A stretch of 64,000 bases of DNA. It comes from Mytilus trossulus. Its lineage: Eukaryota > Mollusca > Bivalvia > Mytilida > Mytilidae. Shown in pieces: positions 38,101 to 50,145 of this stretch (the stretch's first letter is position 1; the number at the start of each line of letters is the position of its first letter). Below the pieces are notes generated by a model. That model ran no database searches. It worked only from the letters and a program-made list of their open reading frames with translations, and was not told where the DNA came from. A program made the position numbers and the translations under genes. The stretch lies in NCBI RefSeq assembly GCF_036588685.1, contig NC_086386.1, forward strand, positions 32,417,883-32,481,882, written 5' to 3'.

Positions 38101-41100
38101 AGTGATCGATTATTGTGTTGACACTATTCAAATATCGAGATATGAAGCTATTTCATTTTTTATTAGCTCACCTTGCCCGAAGGACCAAGTGAGCTTTTCC
38201 CATCACTTTGCGTCCGGCGTCCGTCGTCGTCCGTCGTCCGGCGTCCGTCGTCCGTCGTCGTTGTTAACTTTTATAAAAATCTTCTCCTCTGAAACTACTG
38301 GTCCAAATTGAACCAAACTTGGCCACAATCATCATTGGGGTATCTAGTTTAAAAAATGTGTGGCGTGATCCGGTCAACTAACCAAGATGGCCGCCACGGC
38401 TAAAAATAGAACATAGGGGTAAAATGCAGTTTTTGGCTTATAACTCAAAAACCAAAGCATTTAGAGGAAATCTGACGTGGGTAAAAATGTTTATCAGGTC
38501 AAGATCTATCTGCCCTGAAATTTTCAGATGAATCGGTCAAGTCGTTGTTGGGTTGCTGCCCCTGAATTGGTAATTTTGTGGAAATTTTGCAGTTTTTGGT
38601 TATTATCTTGAATATTATTATAGATAGAGATAAACTGTAAACAGCAATAATGTTTAGCAAAGTAGGATTTACAAATAAGTCAACATGACCGAAATGGTCA
38701 GTTGACCCGTTTAGGAGTTATTGCCCTTTATAGTAAATTTTAAACCATTTTTCGTAAATCTTAGTTATCTTTTACAAAAATCTTCTCCTCTGAAACTACT
38801 GGGCCAAATTAATCCAGACTTGGCAATAATCATCTTTGGGGTATCTAGTTTGAAAAATGTGTCCGGTGACCCGACTATCAAATCAAGATGGCCGCCACAG
38901 CTAAAAATAGAACATAGGGGTAAAATGCAGTTTTTGGCTTATAACTCAAAAACCAAAGCATTTAGAGCAAATCCAACAAGGGGTTAAATTATTAATCAGA
39001 TCAAGATCTATCTGCCCTATAATTTCAGATGAATCTGACAACCAATTGTTGGGTTGCTGCCCCTGAATCGGTAATTTTAAGGAAATTTTGCTGTTTTTGG
39101 TTATTATCTTAAATTTTATTATAGATAGAGATAAACTGTAAACAGCAATTATGTTCAGCAAAGTAAGATTTACAAATAAGTCAACATGACCGAAATGGTC
39201 AATTGACCCCCTAAGGAGTTATTGTCCTTTATAGTCAATTTTTAACAATTTTCATAAAATTTGTAAATTTTTATTAACATTTTCCACTGAAACTACTGGG
39301 CCAAGTTCATTATAGATAGAGATAAATGTAAGCAAGACTAGTAAAGTAAGATTTACAAACACATCACCATCACCAAAACACAATTTTGTCATGAACCCAT
39401 CTGCTTCCTTTGTTTAATATTCACATAGACCAAGGTGAGCGACACAGGCTCTTTGGAGCCTCTAGTTTAATTGATTGATTTTCAATGTATCGAACCAGGA
39501 GTAATTGTCCGAATACTAGTACTAGTTAAGGAACAACAGTACTGTAGTTGATGAGTTGCCACTGTTAATTGTAGATTTGACGGTTGCAAATACAGTTTTA
39601 ATGGCGAAGCGTAACGGAGACATTAAAACAGAGATTGACGGTGGCAACTCTTCAACTACAGTTCTGTTTTTTCGATTCTAATGCATTACAAAAAGAAAAA
39701 GTCCGGGAAACGTCATGAATGATTTTGGCACGAAGAAGCCATGGCTAAACGTGGCGTCATACAAATGAAAACTAACAAACTGGAGGTTACATTAGCTGTA
39801 CGCTTCAATTCGAATAAAAATACATTAAAACGGCAAATTCGAGGTTGGTGTTGTTTTATTTTCGAATATATAGTAGTAACCGAACATTTGTTGATTCAAT
39901 CAATTCAAAATGGCGGGTCTCTCCTTAGTTTCGCCAGGTCAACTGTGGATTTGACGGCAACTTTTAGCCAATGAAAAAAAACGATACATCCAAATTGCAT
40001 TAGAATAAGTAATAACTCTCATCAAACTTACATGCTACTTAGCACCTAAAAATTCATATTCAAGAGCTTCAGTACGAGATCAAAGTTTTCTGTCAATAGA
40101 AGTAAGAAGATGTGGTTTGAGTGCCAATAATACAAATCTCCATCCACGTCACAATGTGTAAAACGTAACAAATCTTATGTCAAAGTTCGGCCTTCAACAC
40201 GGAACCTTAAATCACACCGAACAGCAAGCTATAAACGACAAAAAAATGACAAGTGTGGAACAATTCAAACAAGAAAACCAACGGTCTAATCTACGTGAAA
40301 AACGATAAACGAGAAATACTTATGAACCACATCAACAAACGCCAACCAATGTACAACAGGCTCCTATAGTGGTCTTTTTTGTCACTTAGTAATTGTGTTG
40401 TGTTTCCTTTTTTGCCGACATGATTTCTTCATATATTTTAACTATTAAAAAAAGAAGGACGAAAGATACCAAAGGGACAATCAAACTCATAAATCTAAAA
40501 CAAACTGACAACGCCATGGCTAAAAATAAAAAAAACAGAAAAATAATAGTACACATGACACAACATAGAAAACTAAAGAATAAACAACACAAACCCCACC
40601 AAAAACAAGAGGTGATCTCAGGTGCTCCGGAAGGGTAAGCAGATCCTGCTCCACATGTGGCACCCGTTGTGTTGCTTATGTGATTACAAATCCTGTAAAT
40701 AGTCTAATTCGTTAGGTCACATTCATGAAAGGGAAGGGGATTGTAGTTACGACGTAAGGAATATATCCCACAATTGTGAAACGTTCCATAATGGTCAACC
40801 AACTCGTGTTGGCGTCCGTAAAATTTATTTTTTCAAAAAGTGATTAAGTCATTTGAATGTTTTTAATAATTATTATTAATCACGTGTAGCTTATGAATAA
40901 ATAACTGCATGCTAATGAAACGACTGAAAACTAAGTAATGATTTTGTTTATATAGGTTGCAGTGATCCATCTCAAGTTCATTGTGATGACGGTGCAACAT
41001 GTGGTACTTATTGCGATGGTTCAGCAGACTGTCCTGGTGGTGAAGATGAGCAATGGTGCGGTAAGTGGCAAGCCATTTAGAAATGGACTGTTCCAAATTA

Positions 41101-44100
41101 ACAAAACTTTACCAAATACTTATGTAGTCTGAAATATCAATTATATAACTTATGGCATTTGTTTGTCTTGTATGGGTTTTTTAATTTTGGTTCATTTATA
41201 TGTTTAGTGTGACGTTCATTTTCGCCCTACTAGTACACATTTACGTGGAGGAGCTAGCTGAAGCCCATCTTGGTTGCGGAATTTTCTATTTGTGTTTAAG
41301 ACCTGTAAGTGACCTTGGGCTGTTTTCTGCTCTTTGGTCGAGTTGGTGTCTCTTTGAAAAATACCCCTTTCTTTCTCAATTTTTTTAACCAATGATACAT
41401 TTGTAAATTTTAAATAACAAATTATCAATGCATCAATTTAAAGGTGACACTGGTTGTTAAGCAACCAAAAATCAATTAATTGATTTGTAGGGAGCTTGAT
41501 AACTTCTATTAACAATCTATCAAACACGTTATCCCATATACCTTTGAAGTAATTGTGTAGTTATTATCTCACACCAAACTGACTATGATGTTTGTTTCTT
41601 CTTGGCTCGATATCAGGGTGTTTTGATGTTAATATAAAAATCTAATATTTGGTGTGACAACTCTCTACAAGAGACCAAAATTACACAGAAATGAACAACT
41701 ATAAGTCACCGTCACAACTTTGTTTGACAAATCTGATTCTGATTTGTCTCCGGCTTAAGAAACGTCGATACAGTTCCAAGACAAACAGACAATAAGACAA
41801 ACAGACAAACAATAGTGCATACAATACAACTTAGAGAACTAAAGACTAAGTTACACAAACTCCACTAAACGGAGGATTATAATGAGCGTTAAATGCCGTT
41901 TCATTATATTGGTAAATCTTTATGTTATCCTGATTTTATCTCAATTAAAATGTCTGATATATGAAATGTTTTAGTGAACATATAAAAAGAAAAAAATGCA
42001 TACTGTGGTTACGTCAAAGTAGGAAACCACCTCAATGAAATGTGATATTAGAACCGCAATGCATGAACAGTTGTAGAATGATAGCAACGTGGTCTCTCTG
42101 TCAGACTTTTTTTTTGTAATATTATTTTCAAAGGGTATGTTTGTTTCAAAAGATAGACATATTATGCATTGCCTTACTTGATTGGTTTATTAGACATGAG
42201 TGTATATGACGACATTCTTATAATTGCTTAGGTTGCTCTGATCCAATGCAAATGCAATGTATGGATGGAACGTGTGCTACTTATTGTGACGGAAATCCGG
42301 AATGCGCAGATGATTACGACGAGATGTGGTGTGACATGAATATGCTTGGTATGTTATTGGGGATTTATTTGATATTTTATCAATATATTGACTTATTACA
42401 AAAATTCTCTAAGAACAAGTTGAAATTTGTTGAGGACTCTGTAAATATATCATATATTTGAAACAAAAATTTATAGTTGATATGATGAATTGTTTTTTTC
42501 AAAATTCAATTGAATAAATGAATATGTATAATGATACATAAATGACTTACAGCCAATGGTTGGCCACTGGGTTTCAAGACACAAATAGTTTTGAATCATA
42601 AAATTTAATAGGTTGTGCTGATCCAATGCAATCCACTTGTAACGATGGTTCTACGTGTGCTTATTGGTGTGACGGCTCATGGGAATGCGCTGATGGTGAA
42701 GATGAACAATGGTGTGGTATGTTATTTTATATATCAAATGATTGGTATAAACGATGTTTTAGAGTATGTAAACATTATAAAATGTACAAAGCCTCTACCC
42801 TCAGTTTATACTTGTGTAATGTATGGGTTTGGGTTAGTGGTATTCATTCAGGTGTATCAGGAGACTTGGTCGATGACACTGCTTGTGTCCCGCGAGTAAT
42901 TGTCGGTCTAAAAGATTAAACATCGGTGTTTAAATCAGTTAGCCTTGGTTATCTATAAATGACTATTTTAAAATGTGGTGTTCTGATGACTTAATTTTGG
43001 TTTTTGGGAGAAAATAAAAAAATATTATTTTGATCATACTATAGAATTTTATCCAATGCAACCCAGAATCAAATGTCGGTGGTATATAGTTATTAAAGGT
43101 ACCAGGATTATAAGTGAGTACGCCAGATGCGCGTATAATACTCGTGCTTCAACGATCGTCCTTCAAAACACTACCTGCACGACAAACATGTCGTTATCTC
43201 GCCCACAAAGCCCTGGTAGTATTTAGTAACTCATGTTATGTTAACTCCTTGATAAGGATAATAGATGTTACAGATTTAACATATACCCCCTACATCACTT
43301 AATTATGAGGAATTCCTAAACAATCTAAGTCCGTTTCTCTGTGTTACATTTCAATTTTGTATCGTTGTTCTCCTCTTACATTTAATGCGTTTTTCTCAGT
43401 TTTAGTTTGTTACCCCGATTTTTTTTTTTAAAAATTCATGGATTTATGAGTTTTAAACAGCTATATACTACTGTTGCCTTTATTTAGACCTGATTTATGT
43501 TTCCTCGAAATGTCAACTTCAACGTTCTGCTACGTTTGCTTTATCTTAATTTCAGTTACAGTTTAAGTTTAGAGTGAAAAATCTTTGTCTAACGGAGAAA
43601 TTGTTTCATGTGTTTTTCGTATATTTACAGGCGATATGAATTATGCGTCATCAACCCATAACCCCTCTGACGTCAGCATGTGTGGTAAGTATAGTTAACA
43701 AACGATAAGTTTAGACAATTGAAACAAAATTAATCATTTCAGAAAGGTAATGCAAGGATCGGATTCCTTTCTCGTTTATCGTTTATTAGTGAAAACTATC
43801 TGTACTTCCGTAACATGCATTATTTTCACTTTCACTGGACCTTAAGTAACCAACATTCAATCAGTTTCTATTTCCGACGTCGGATTCCATTATCGATGAC
43901 GTTGAATGAAATAGTATGATGGTTTGTTTTTTAATTGAATGCACCTTTATTTCAGGGAATGGATATGTTAGCATTGATGACATCTGTATGGGGTATGAAA
44001 TCTATTCAAGTGTTGCGAGCCACGACTTTTGCCAAGGTTAATGTATTTTTCATATTATTTTGAAATCAACTATAGATGCTACTTCATAGTTATAACTGAT

Positions 44101-46947
44101 TAATACAAACTTTCAATGATAACTTAAGAAGAACATAGTTTCAAATGCACTTAAACATTATGAAACTAACAAAATAAATAAATTTCTCTAATTCCTACCC
44201 GATTTATCCTCTTAAATTCTAAATAATAAAAACCCTCGGCAAGCCTTGCGTTTTAAATCTGAAATATTCATTGAATTGACATGATAAATATGGTATCAAA
44301 CTAGATGCAGTGGTAGAATGGTTATTCATTTAACCGTTGTTGTCGTCTGTTCATATATATAAGAATATGTGATATGAGTGCCAATGAGACAAGTCTCCAT
44401 CAAAGCCACAATTTTTAAAAGAAAACCATTTTAGGTCAAAGCACAGTTTTCAACAGGGAGCCTTTGCTCACACTGAACAGCAAGCTATAAAAGACCCCAA
44501 AATGACAAGTGTAAAACCATTCAAACACAAATACGGTCGAATCTATATATACCCCAAAAAAAAGAGAAACGAGAAAAGCTAAATAAAATGAACCGCATCA
44601 ACAAAAGACAACTACTGAACATCAGAGTCCGGACTTGGGACAGGTGCAAACAAATGCTTCTGGTTTTTTAATGTTATAATATATACCAAACCTTCACCTT
44701 TATCTGATATCTCAAATGATACATTAACACAAGTGAACTTACACTGAACGAATAAATTTTATGTATGATACATTGAAAATATGAGTACTGTTGAAATGTA
44801 AAGTTATGGGGGGAGGAATAAAAAAAAACCAATACATTTATCTATAAAAAGGTAGGCATCTGATATTAGAACAATTGTAATTCTAATATTTACTCATTAT
44901 GTTTGAATACAATTTTTGATAACCTTATTTAAATGATAGAAGGTTTTTTTTTGTGTTTATCAGCATTATTGGTTCTTTTCTTTCCGATACATTTTTGGCA
45001 GTACTATATATTTAGCTTATTGTCATGGTTTGCATATTAAATTGGATTCACAAGACTAGAACTGTTGCTACGTCTTATACACTACTAAAATGACTAATGG
45101 ACTCATCTACAGTACTTATAAACAAAGTTCTTCGTGAAAAAAAACAGTAAATTAACTTAGTTATTCTATCAAATATCAGTTAAGATGATTGTTCACATTA
45201 CTAGTATATATTTTCAACATTTAATTTCCTTATATGGTGTGGTCTTCAGTTGAACTGAGGATGAATAAAGCGTCTGTTTTAATGTAATATAAAAAAAGAT
45301 GTGTTGTGATTGCCAATGAGACAACATTCAACAAGAGACCAAATGACACAGAAATTCAAACTATAGGTCCCCATACGGCATTCAGCAATGAGCGAAGCCC
45401 ATACCCCATAGTAAGCTTTAAAAGGCCTCGAAATGAGAAATATTAAACAATTAAAACGAGAAAACTATAACGGCCTTATAGATGTACAAAATATGAACGA
45501 TAAACAAATATGTAACATATCAACAAACGACAACCACTGAATTACAGGATCCTGACTTGGGACAGGCACACACATACATAATGTGGCGGGGTTTAACATG
45601 TAAGCGGGATCCCAACCCTCCCCTAACCTTGGAGTAACAGTACAATATAAGAACGAACTACATAAATTAGTTGAAAAGGCTTTATTCATCAGAAGGATAC
45701 AAGTAGAAATACATCTACCAAAAACACAGAGTGGACGTGGTAGAAACTCATAATAGTTACCAGGAATTACTTTTATACGCCAGACACGCGATACGTCAAA
45801 AGAATCACCAGTTATGCTTGAATCAATATTAAAAAGAACAAGAAAAGAAAAATAGTATATTTGATATATAAAAAAGAAAATGTGGTATGGTTGCCAATGA
45901 GACAAATCTCCCAAAATGACACAGAAATTAACAACTATAGGTCACTGTACGGCCTTTGTATCAGCAAAGTCCATATTGCATAGTCGGCTACAAAAAGCCC
46001 CGTAATGGCAATTTCAAACTATTCAAACGAGAAAATTTACGGCCTCATTTGTGAAAAAAAAAAACGAAAAACAAATATGTACCGCAAAAACAAACGACAA
46101 CCACTGAATTACAGGCTCCTGACTTGGGACAGGCACATACTTACATAATGTGGCGGGGTTAAACATGTTAGCGGGATCCCAACCATCCCCTAATCTTGGA
46201 CAGTGGTGTAAGAGTACAACATAAAAACAAACTATAAAAATCAGTTGAAAAAGGCTGAACTCATCACAAGGATACAAATAGAAATACATATAACAAAAAC
46301 ACAGAGCGGATGTGGCCGAAACGCATTATAGTTACCAGGATTAAGATTTTGAACACCAGACGCGCGATACGTCAAAAGAATCGCCAGTGATGCTAAACTC
46401 AATAATTAAAAAGATCCCCCCCCCCCCCCCCCATAAAAAAAAAATCAGAATTAAAAAAATAGTATATTTGAGCTTGTTTTAGAATTAGATTGGCTTCTTC
46501 AGTTTCCCTGCCATACAGCGTTTTTGAAATCCTCATATTTTTACTTCAGATTTTTATTATGCATACGGGTACATGAAGAAAAAGCTCACCACTAGATCAA
46601 TGGGTAAGACGCCAAGTGAAAAGGATCTAAAATCAAAGGTTTATCAGATTGTCAAAGCTCGCCATGATCAAAAGCGGAATGACGACAAGATAAAACAAGC
46701 CAAACGAGGTTCCCACGTGTCTGACAAACGTCACGGAGACGTAGAATTAGAAAGCAGAAAACAAACGTATCAAAAAAAGATAAACGACAGAAAAACAATG
46801 CTGAAGAAAAACTCCATGCAGAAAAAAGAACACATGCAGAAGAAAGGAAATAAAAAAACACTTGGTAACCTTAAATATCTGTTAACTGCAAGACGGAACG
46901 AAGCACTTAAACAACGCATTCTCAAGAAGCTCGGTGGAAGTAAATAA
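35197..46947 (+). CDS. Gene B: secreted protein with six LDLa domains and a basic tail
   Basis: Predicted CDS join(35197..35311, 36144..36248, 37443..37547, 37791..37895, 40956..41060, 42232..42348, 42612..42716, 43631..43684, 43956..44036, 46550..46947), 429 residues. All introns are phase 1 with GT..AG ends. Residues 1-20 form a signal peptide (MGKLVMLVVIFVSVISLAFS). About 39-253 are six LDLa units, one per exon, each with six cysteines and a final acidic motif (GEDExxC, or DYDExxC in unit 5) that would bind calcium. The loop between cysteines 3 and 4 is short (CASTC-like), unlike textbook LDLa. About 253-297 is a linker and a degenerate LDLa-like unit split over two exons. About 298-429 is a Lys/Arg-rich tail homologous to that of gene A (LKSKVYQ; NLKYLL). 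LDLa units normally bind protein ligands; the function of this protein is unknown. The donor after 44036 (GTTAATG) is weak. Confidence 0.85.
35951..36107 (-). mobile_element. Retroelement P, copy 3: terminal 3' fragment in gene B intron
   Basis: About 155 bases of the shared 3' tail (TAAAATTGAGAATGG to GGCCCCTCCTAAAC on the plus strand), inserted 37 bases before the first LDLa exon and so close to its acceptor and branch-point region. Confidence 0.8.
38163..39469. mobile_element. Dispersed element family E, well-preserved copy in gene B intron
   Basis: The left edge is TTAGCTCACCTTG and the right edge CAAGGTGAGC...GGAGCCTCTAGTTT; AGCTCACCTTG/CAAGGTGAGC are inverted. A (CCGTCGT)n stretch at 38215-38260 is followed by a roughly 495-base unit (TCTTCTCCTCTGAAACTACTGG...) present about 2.2 times. 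No frame of note. The same class is at 10935-12215. Confidence 0.78.
39531..39672. mobile_element. Foldback element, about 140 bp
   Basis: The left arm ACAGTACTGTAGTTGATGAGTTGCCACTGT and the right arm GGTGGCAACTCTTCAACTACAGTTCTGT are inverted with a few mismatches. Related words (GTCAACTGTGGATTTGACGGC) recur at 39940-39965, so the whole element may extend to about 40005. Confidence 0.65.
40100..40375 (-). repeat. Dispersed repeat family B, copy
   Basis: AAGATGTGGTTTGAGTGCC, CGGCCTTCAACACGGAACC, AAGCTATAAACGAC and AACGGTCTAATCTACG in family order, more diverged than the other copies. Confidence 0.75.
40445..40720 (-). repeat. Dispersed repeat family D, copy 1
   Basis: AGGACGAAAGATACCAAAGGGACA, CAACGCCATGGCTAAAA, GATCTCAGGTGCTCCGGAAGGG and CCACATGTGGCACC. 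The same order occurs at 47660-47900, reversed at about 58210-58440, and in part at 59560-59720. Confidence 0.8.
44350..44700 (-). repeat. Dispersed repeat family B, copy in gene B intron
   Basis: ATATGAGTGCCAATGAGACAAGTC, GAACAGCAAGCTATAAAAG, GACTTGGGACAGGTGCAAAC and CCAAACCTTCACC, in the usual order. Confidence 0.8.
45295..45840 (-). repeat. Dispersed repeat family C, copy 1
   Basis: Runs from AAGATGTGTTGTGATTGCC through ACTTGGGACAGGCACACAC and GTGGCGGGGTTTAACATG to CGCCAGACACGCGATACGTC. The second copy follows within 35 bases in the same orientation. The 149-codon minus-strand frame over it is accidental. Confidence 0.82.
45870..46400 (-). repeat. Dispersed repeat family C, copy 2 (tandem)
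   Basis: The same block order as copy 1 (GGTATGGTTGCCAATGAGAC to CACCAGACGCGCGATACGTC), clearly diverged from it. It ends near a C16 run at 46417-46432, about 120 bases before the last exon of gene B. Confidence 0.82.
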
Positions 46948-47148
46948 TTAATTGAACTGAAAATATACAAGCTTTTCATCTCTTTTTGTTTACGACCAAT
47001 TCTCATTTTTTTTTTTTATACAATGACAAAATTTGTAAAAAAGCACTGTACTGTTATTTTACAAGCTGAGTTCTGATATTAGTCGTTGGGTTTTAATGCA
47101 AAGCTTTACTTTTCCTTTTTAAAAACCCTTATATTGCAGATAGCTATA

Positions 47149-47154
47149 AATAAA
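47149..47154 (+). terminator. Polyadenylation signal, gene B
   Basis: AATAAA, 202 bases past the gene B stop, in GCTATAAATAAATC. Inferred use. Confidence 0.5.
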
Positions 47155-47199
47155 TCTAATATATTAGCAAACAGGTCCAATCAAGTAAATAAAAATGCT

Positions 47200-47635
47200 T
47201 GCTATATATAGTGTACATTCTAAATATGATTTTTTATTTTTTTATCAGTATTATATCTGAATTGTTTTTTGATGCTGAGATTTATCTTAGGTTATCTATT
47301 CTACTTTTGTGAAGCTATAATCAAACTTTATCTATCTTTGAAATTAACATTGGTAACAGACTGGAACGTACATGGACTATGGCATTGCTTTTTTTTGTTT
47401 TTATTAGACGTTGACATTTTTGTTTGTTTGTTTACTGTGTATTTATGTGTATCTGCTAAATGTCTCTATTTTTTTTTTTTTTTATGTCAAAAATTAAATA
47501 CTTACAGTTTGAATATCTGTTTTGTTATCTTTCAACTATACCAGTAATGTTATTTAACTATCGTGGCTAAAAATTAGATGCATTTAACTGTTTAAGTTAA
47601 TCTAATAAATATATTAATGGAGAAAGAACTATACA
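47200..47635. other. No feature seen
   Basis: T-rich downstream flank of gene B; a 92-codon frame at 47269 is low-complexity and unsupported. Confidence 0.45.
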
Positions 47636-47654
47636 GAAATCAGCCGATGAACTG

Positions 47655-47900
47655 CTATAAAGGAGGGACGAAAGATACCAGAGGAAGAGACAAACCCATA
47701 GATAAAAAACAAACTTACAACGCCATGGCTAAAAAAAAGACGAACAGACAAATAATAGTACAGAAGTCACAACATAGAAAACTAAGCAATACGAACCTCA
47801 TCAACAACTACGGGTGATCTCAGGTGCTCCGGAAGGGTACGAAGATGCTGCTCCACATGTGGCACCTGTCGTGTTGCTTATGTTATTACAAATCGAGTGA
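47655..47900 (-). repeat. Dispersed repeat family D, copy 2
   Basis: GGGACGAAAGATACCAGAGG, CAACGCCATGGCTAAAAAA, GGTGATCTCAGGTGCTCCGG and CCACATGTGGCACCTGTCG. A close relative of 40445-40720. Confidence 0.82.
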
Positions 47901-48002
47901 ATATTCTAATTCAGTATACTCTGATTGAATTTATCGCCTTTTAACTTTAATATTGGCCAATCATGGATCCTTTGCACTTTCTTTCAACAATGATTTTTGT
48001 TC

Positions 48003-49212
48003 ATAAAATTGAGAATGGGAATGGGGAATGTGTCAAAGTGACAACAACCCAACCAAATGAAAAAACAACAGCAGAAGGTCACCAGCAGGTCTTCAATGAA
48101 ACGAGAAATTCCCGCACCCGGAGGCGTCCTTCAGCTGGCCCATAAACAAATATATACTAGTTCAGTGATAATGAACGCCATACTAATTTCCAAATTGTAC
48201 ACAAGTAACTAAAATAAAAATAATACAAGACTAACAAAGGCCAGAGGCTCCTGACTTGGGACAGGCGCAAAAATGCGGCGGGGTTAAACATGTTTGTGTG
48301 ATCGCAACCCTCCCCCTATACCTCTAACCGATGTAGAAAAGTAAACGCATAACAATACGCACATTAAAAATCAGTTCAAGAGAAGTCCGAGTCTGATGTC
48401 AGAAGATGTAACCAAAGAAAATAAACAAAATGACAATAGTACATAAATAACAACAGACTACTAGCAGTTAACTGACATGCCAGCTCCAGACTTCAATTAA
48501 ACTGACTGAAAGATTATGATTTCATCATATGAACATCAGGCACAATCCTTCCCGTTAGGGGTTTAGTATCATACCATCATAACATATATGAGAAGAACAT
48601 AACCCGTGTCATGCCAACAACTGTTTTTAGAATAAATGTGTTTAGTTCCAACGCAAAGACCTTATCAGTGACTCAATATTAACGCCAAAATATGCAATCT
48701 TTAATGACTTGACAACAGTATCGTAATTATATCCCTTCTTAATAAGTCTATTCAAAGGTTTTGTAAGTTTCTGAGGTGAATACTGACACCTTTGTGCTTT
48801 ATAAAGAATATTTCCATAAAAAATTGGATGTGAAATACATGAACGTATAAGAAGTCTGCATGTTGAGCTATATTTACGAATGATGTCCTTATACCGATGA
48901 TAAAATTTAGTAAATGTTTTGACTAGTTTGTGATATCGAAAACCCTGCTGTAATAATTTTTCAGTAATACATAAATTTCTCTCGTTAAAATCTAAAACAT
49001 TGTTATATACACGAGCGAATCGTACAAGTTGAGATATATAAACACCGTAAAATGGTGACAAGGGAACGTCACCATCTAAAAACGGGTAATTAACGATAGG
49101 AAATGAAAAATCATCCCTTTTATCATAAATTTTAGTATTCAGCTTTCCGTTAGTGATATAGATATCAAGATCGAGGAAAGGGTAGTGGTCATTGTTAGTA
49201 TTAGCTTTATCA
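48003..49212 (-). mobile_element. Retroelement P, copy 4: 5'-truncated, RT C-terminus plus 3' end
   Basis: The 3' tail matches copy 2 closely; the coding part starts at the equivalent of PFLDLDI, so truncation fell just after RT motif C. Similarity stops at about 49212, where unrelated sequence begins. The shared 3' terminus (plus strand TAAAATTGAGAATGG at 48006) fits target-primed insertion. Confidence 0.78.
48642..49200 (-). pseudogene. RT C-terminal fragment (retroelement P)
   Basis: An open stretch of about 185 codons on the minus strand ending at a natural stop (48642-48644). It starts FLDLDIYITNGKLNTKIYD and continues through YISQLVRFARV to SLIRSLRWN. It lacks all RT catalytic motifs, which lie upstream in copy 2, so it is a dead fragment even though its frame is intact. 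Confidence 0.78.
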
Positions 49213-49214
49213 TG

Positions 49215-49800
49215 CCCATAAAAAAGTAATGAAAATACATATTGTAGGATCATATAACGTCAGTGTATGGACATGAGATGGAAAATGGGAGAAAAGATTA
49301 TTTTTCTTTCAGTACTATGTAAAATACTTCAAGGAAGCATAATAAAGTGTCTTGAAGGGCTATATAGAACCAAATAAAAAAAGAATACGCGATAACATAA
49401 GCACAAAGAAAATTAGACCAACACATACTAGTTTATTATATATTAATATGCGGAGCATATTAGGTAGATATTAGAAGAAACAGCAATAGAAGAAATACTG
49501 GTAGCGAAAAATGACATAAAAATAGAATACAGAGACCAAACTGGGTCAATATTCCCAATGGACCTTGAGAGAAAGAACAGACTTATGACTCTCATTAAAA
49601 AAATAGTCCGCCATACACTTGTGGAAAGTGTGATTTTAAAAATTGACATAAATGAACTATAACTGGTGTTTTATAGGGCTGATGTGATGTGAAAAAAAGT
49701 AAACAAAAATAAACCTGATTTTTTTGGGTGTAATGGACATATTTTTTAATGACATTTATGGTCTGAATTTGGGATTATTTCATGAGGAGAATGCGTTTTT
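49215..49800. other. Flank of the tyrosine-recombinase element; no gene seen
   Basis: AT-rich sequence between retroelement P copy 4 and repeat A1. No recognised repeat or coding stretch. Confidence 0.45.
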
Positions 49801-50009
49801 ATTAAAATTATATTTATTATAATTGGAGTTTATTATGAACTTGTCACCTCACTCTATTGGGTAGTTAATTATCTTTGCACACGGTCTATGATGTCACAGT
49901 GCACATTCCATTCTTATCTATATTGCTACGTCATTACTTCTCACGATGTTGGTGTATGATATCTGATGCAAGGAATACATGAACTTCTATTGTTTTGGTC
50001 AGCTTTTTG
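49801..50009 (+). repeat. Split direct repeat A1 (left end)
   Basis: From ATTAAAATTATATTTAT to TTTGGTCAGCTTTTTG; repeated as A2 at 54745-54953. After it the copies diverge (GTCAGGG against CCACCAC). It presumably carries the promoter and 5' leader. Confidence 0.92.
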
Positions 50010-50145
50010 GTCAGGGTTTTGACCTGAAACTGTGTACTTTGTTTATTTATACATCAAGAAGGACTTCTTCATATAGAATAACTTTGAGTTTAGTCTGATG
50101 TTAATATAATTGGACAAATTATCAGTGTAAAACGTTCGTCTCGTT

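Noticed and set aside
45465-46289. Minus-strand frames of 149 and 88 codons
   Set aside because: They cover two tandem copies of dispersed repeat family C and differ between copies.
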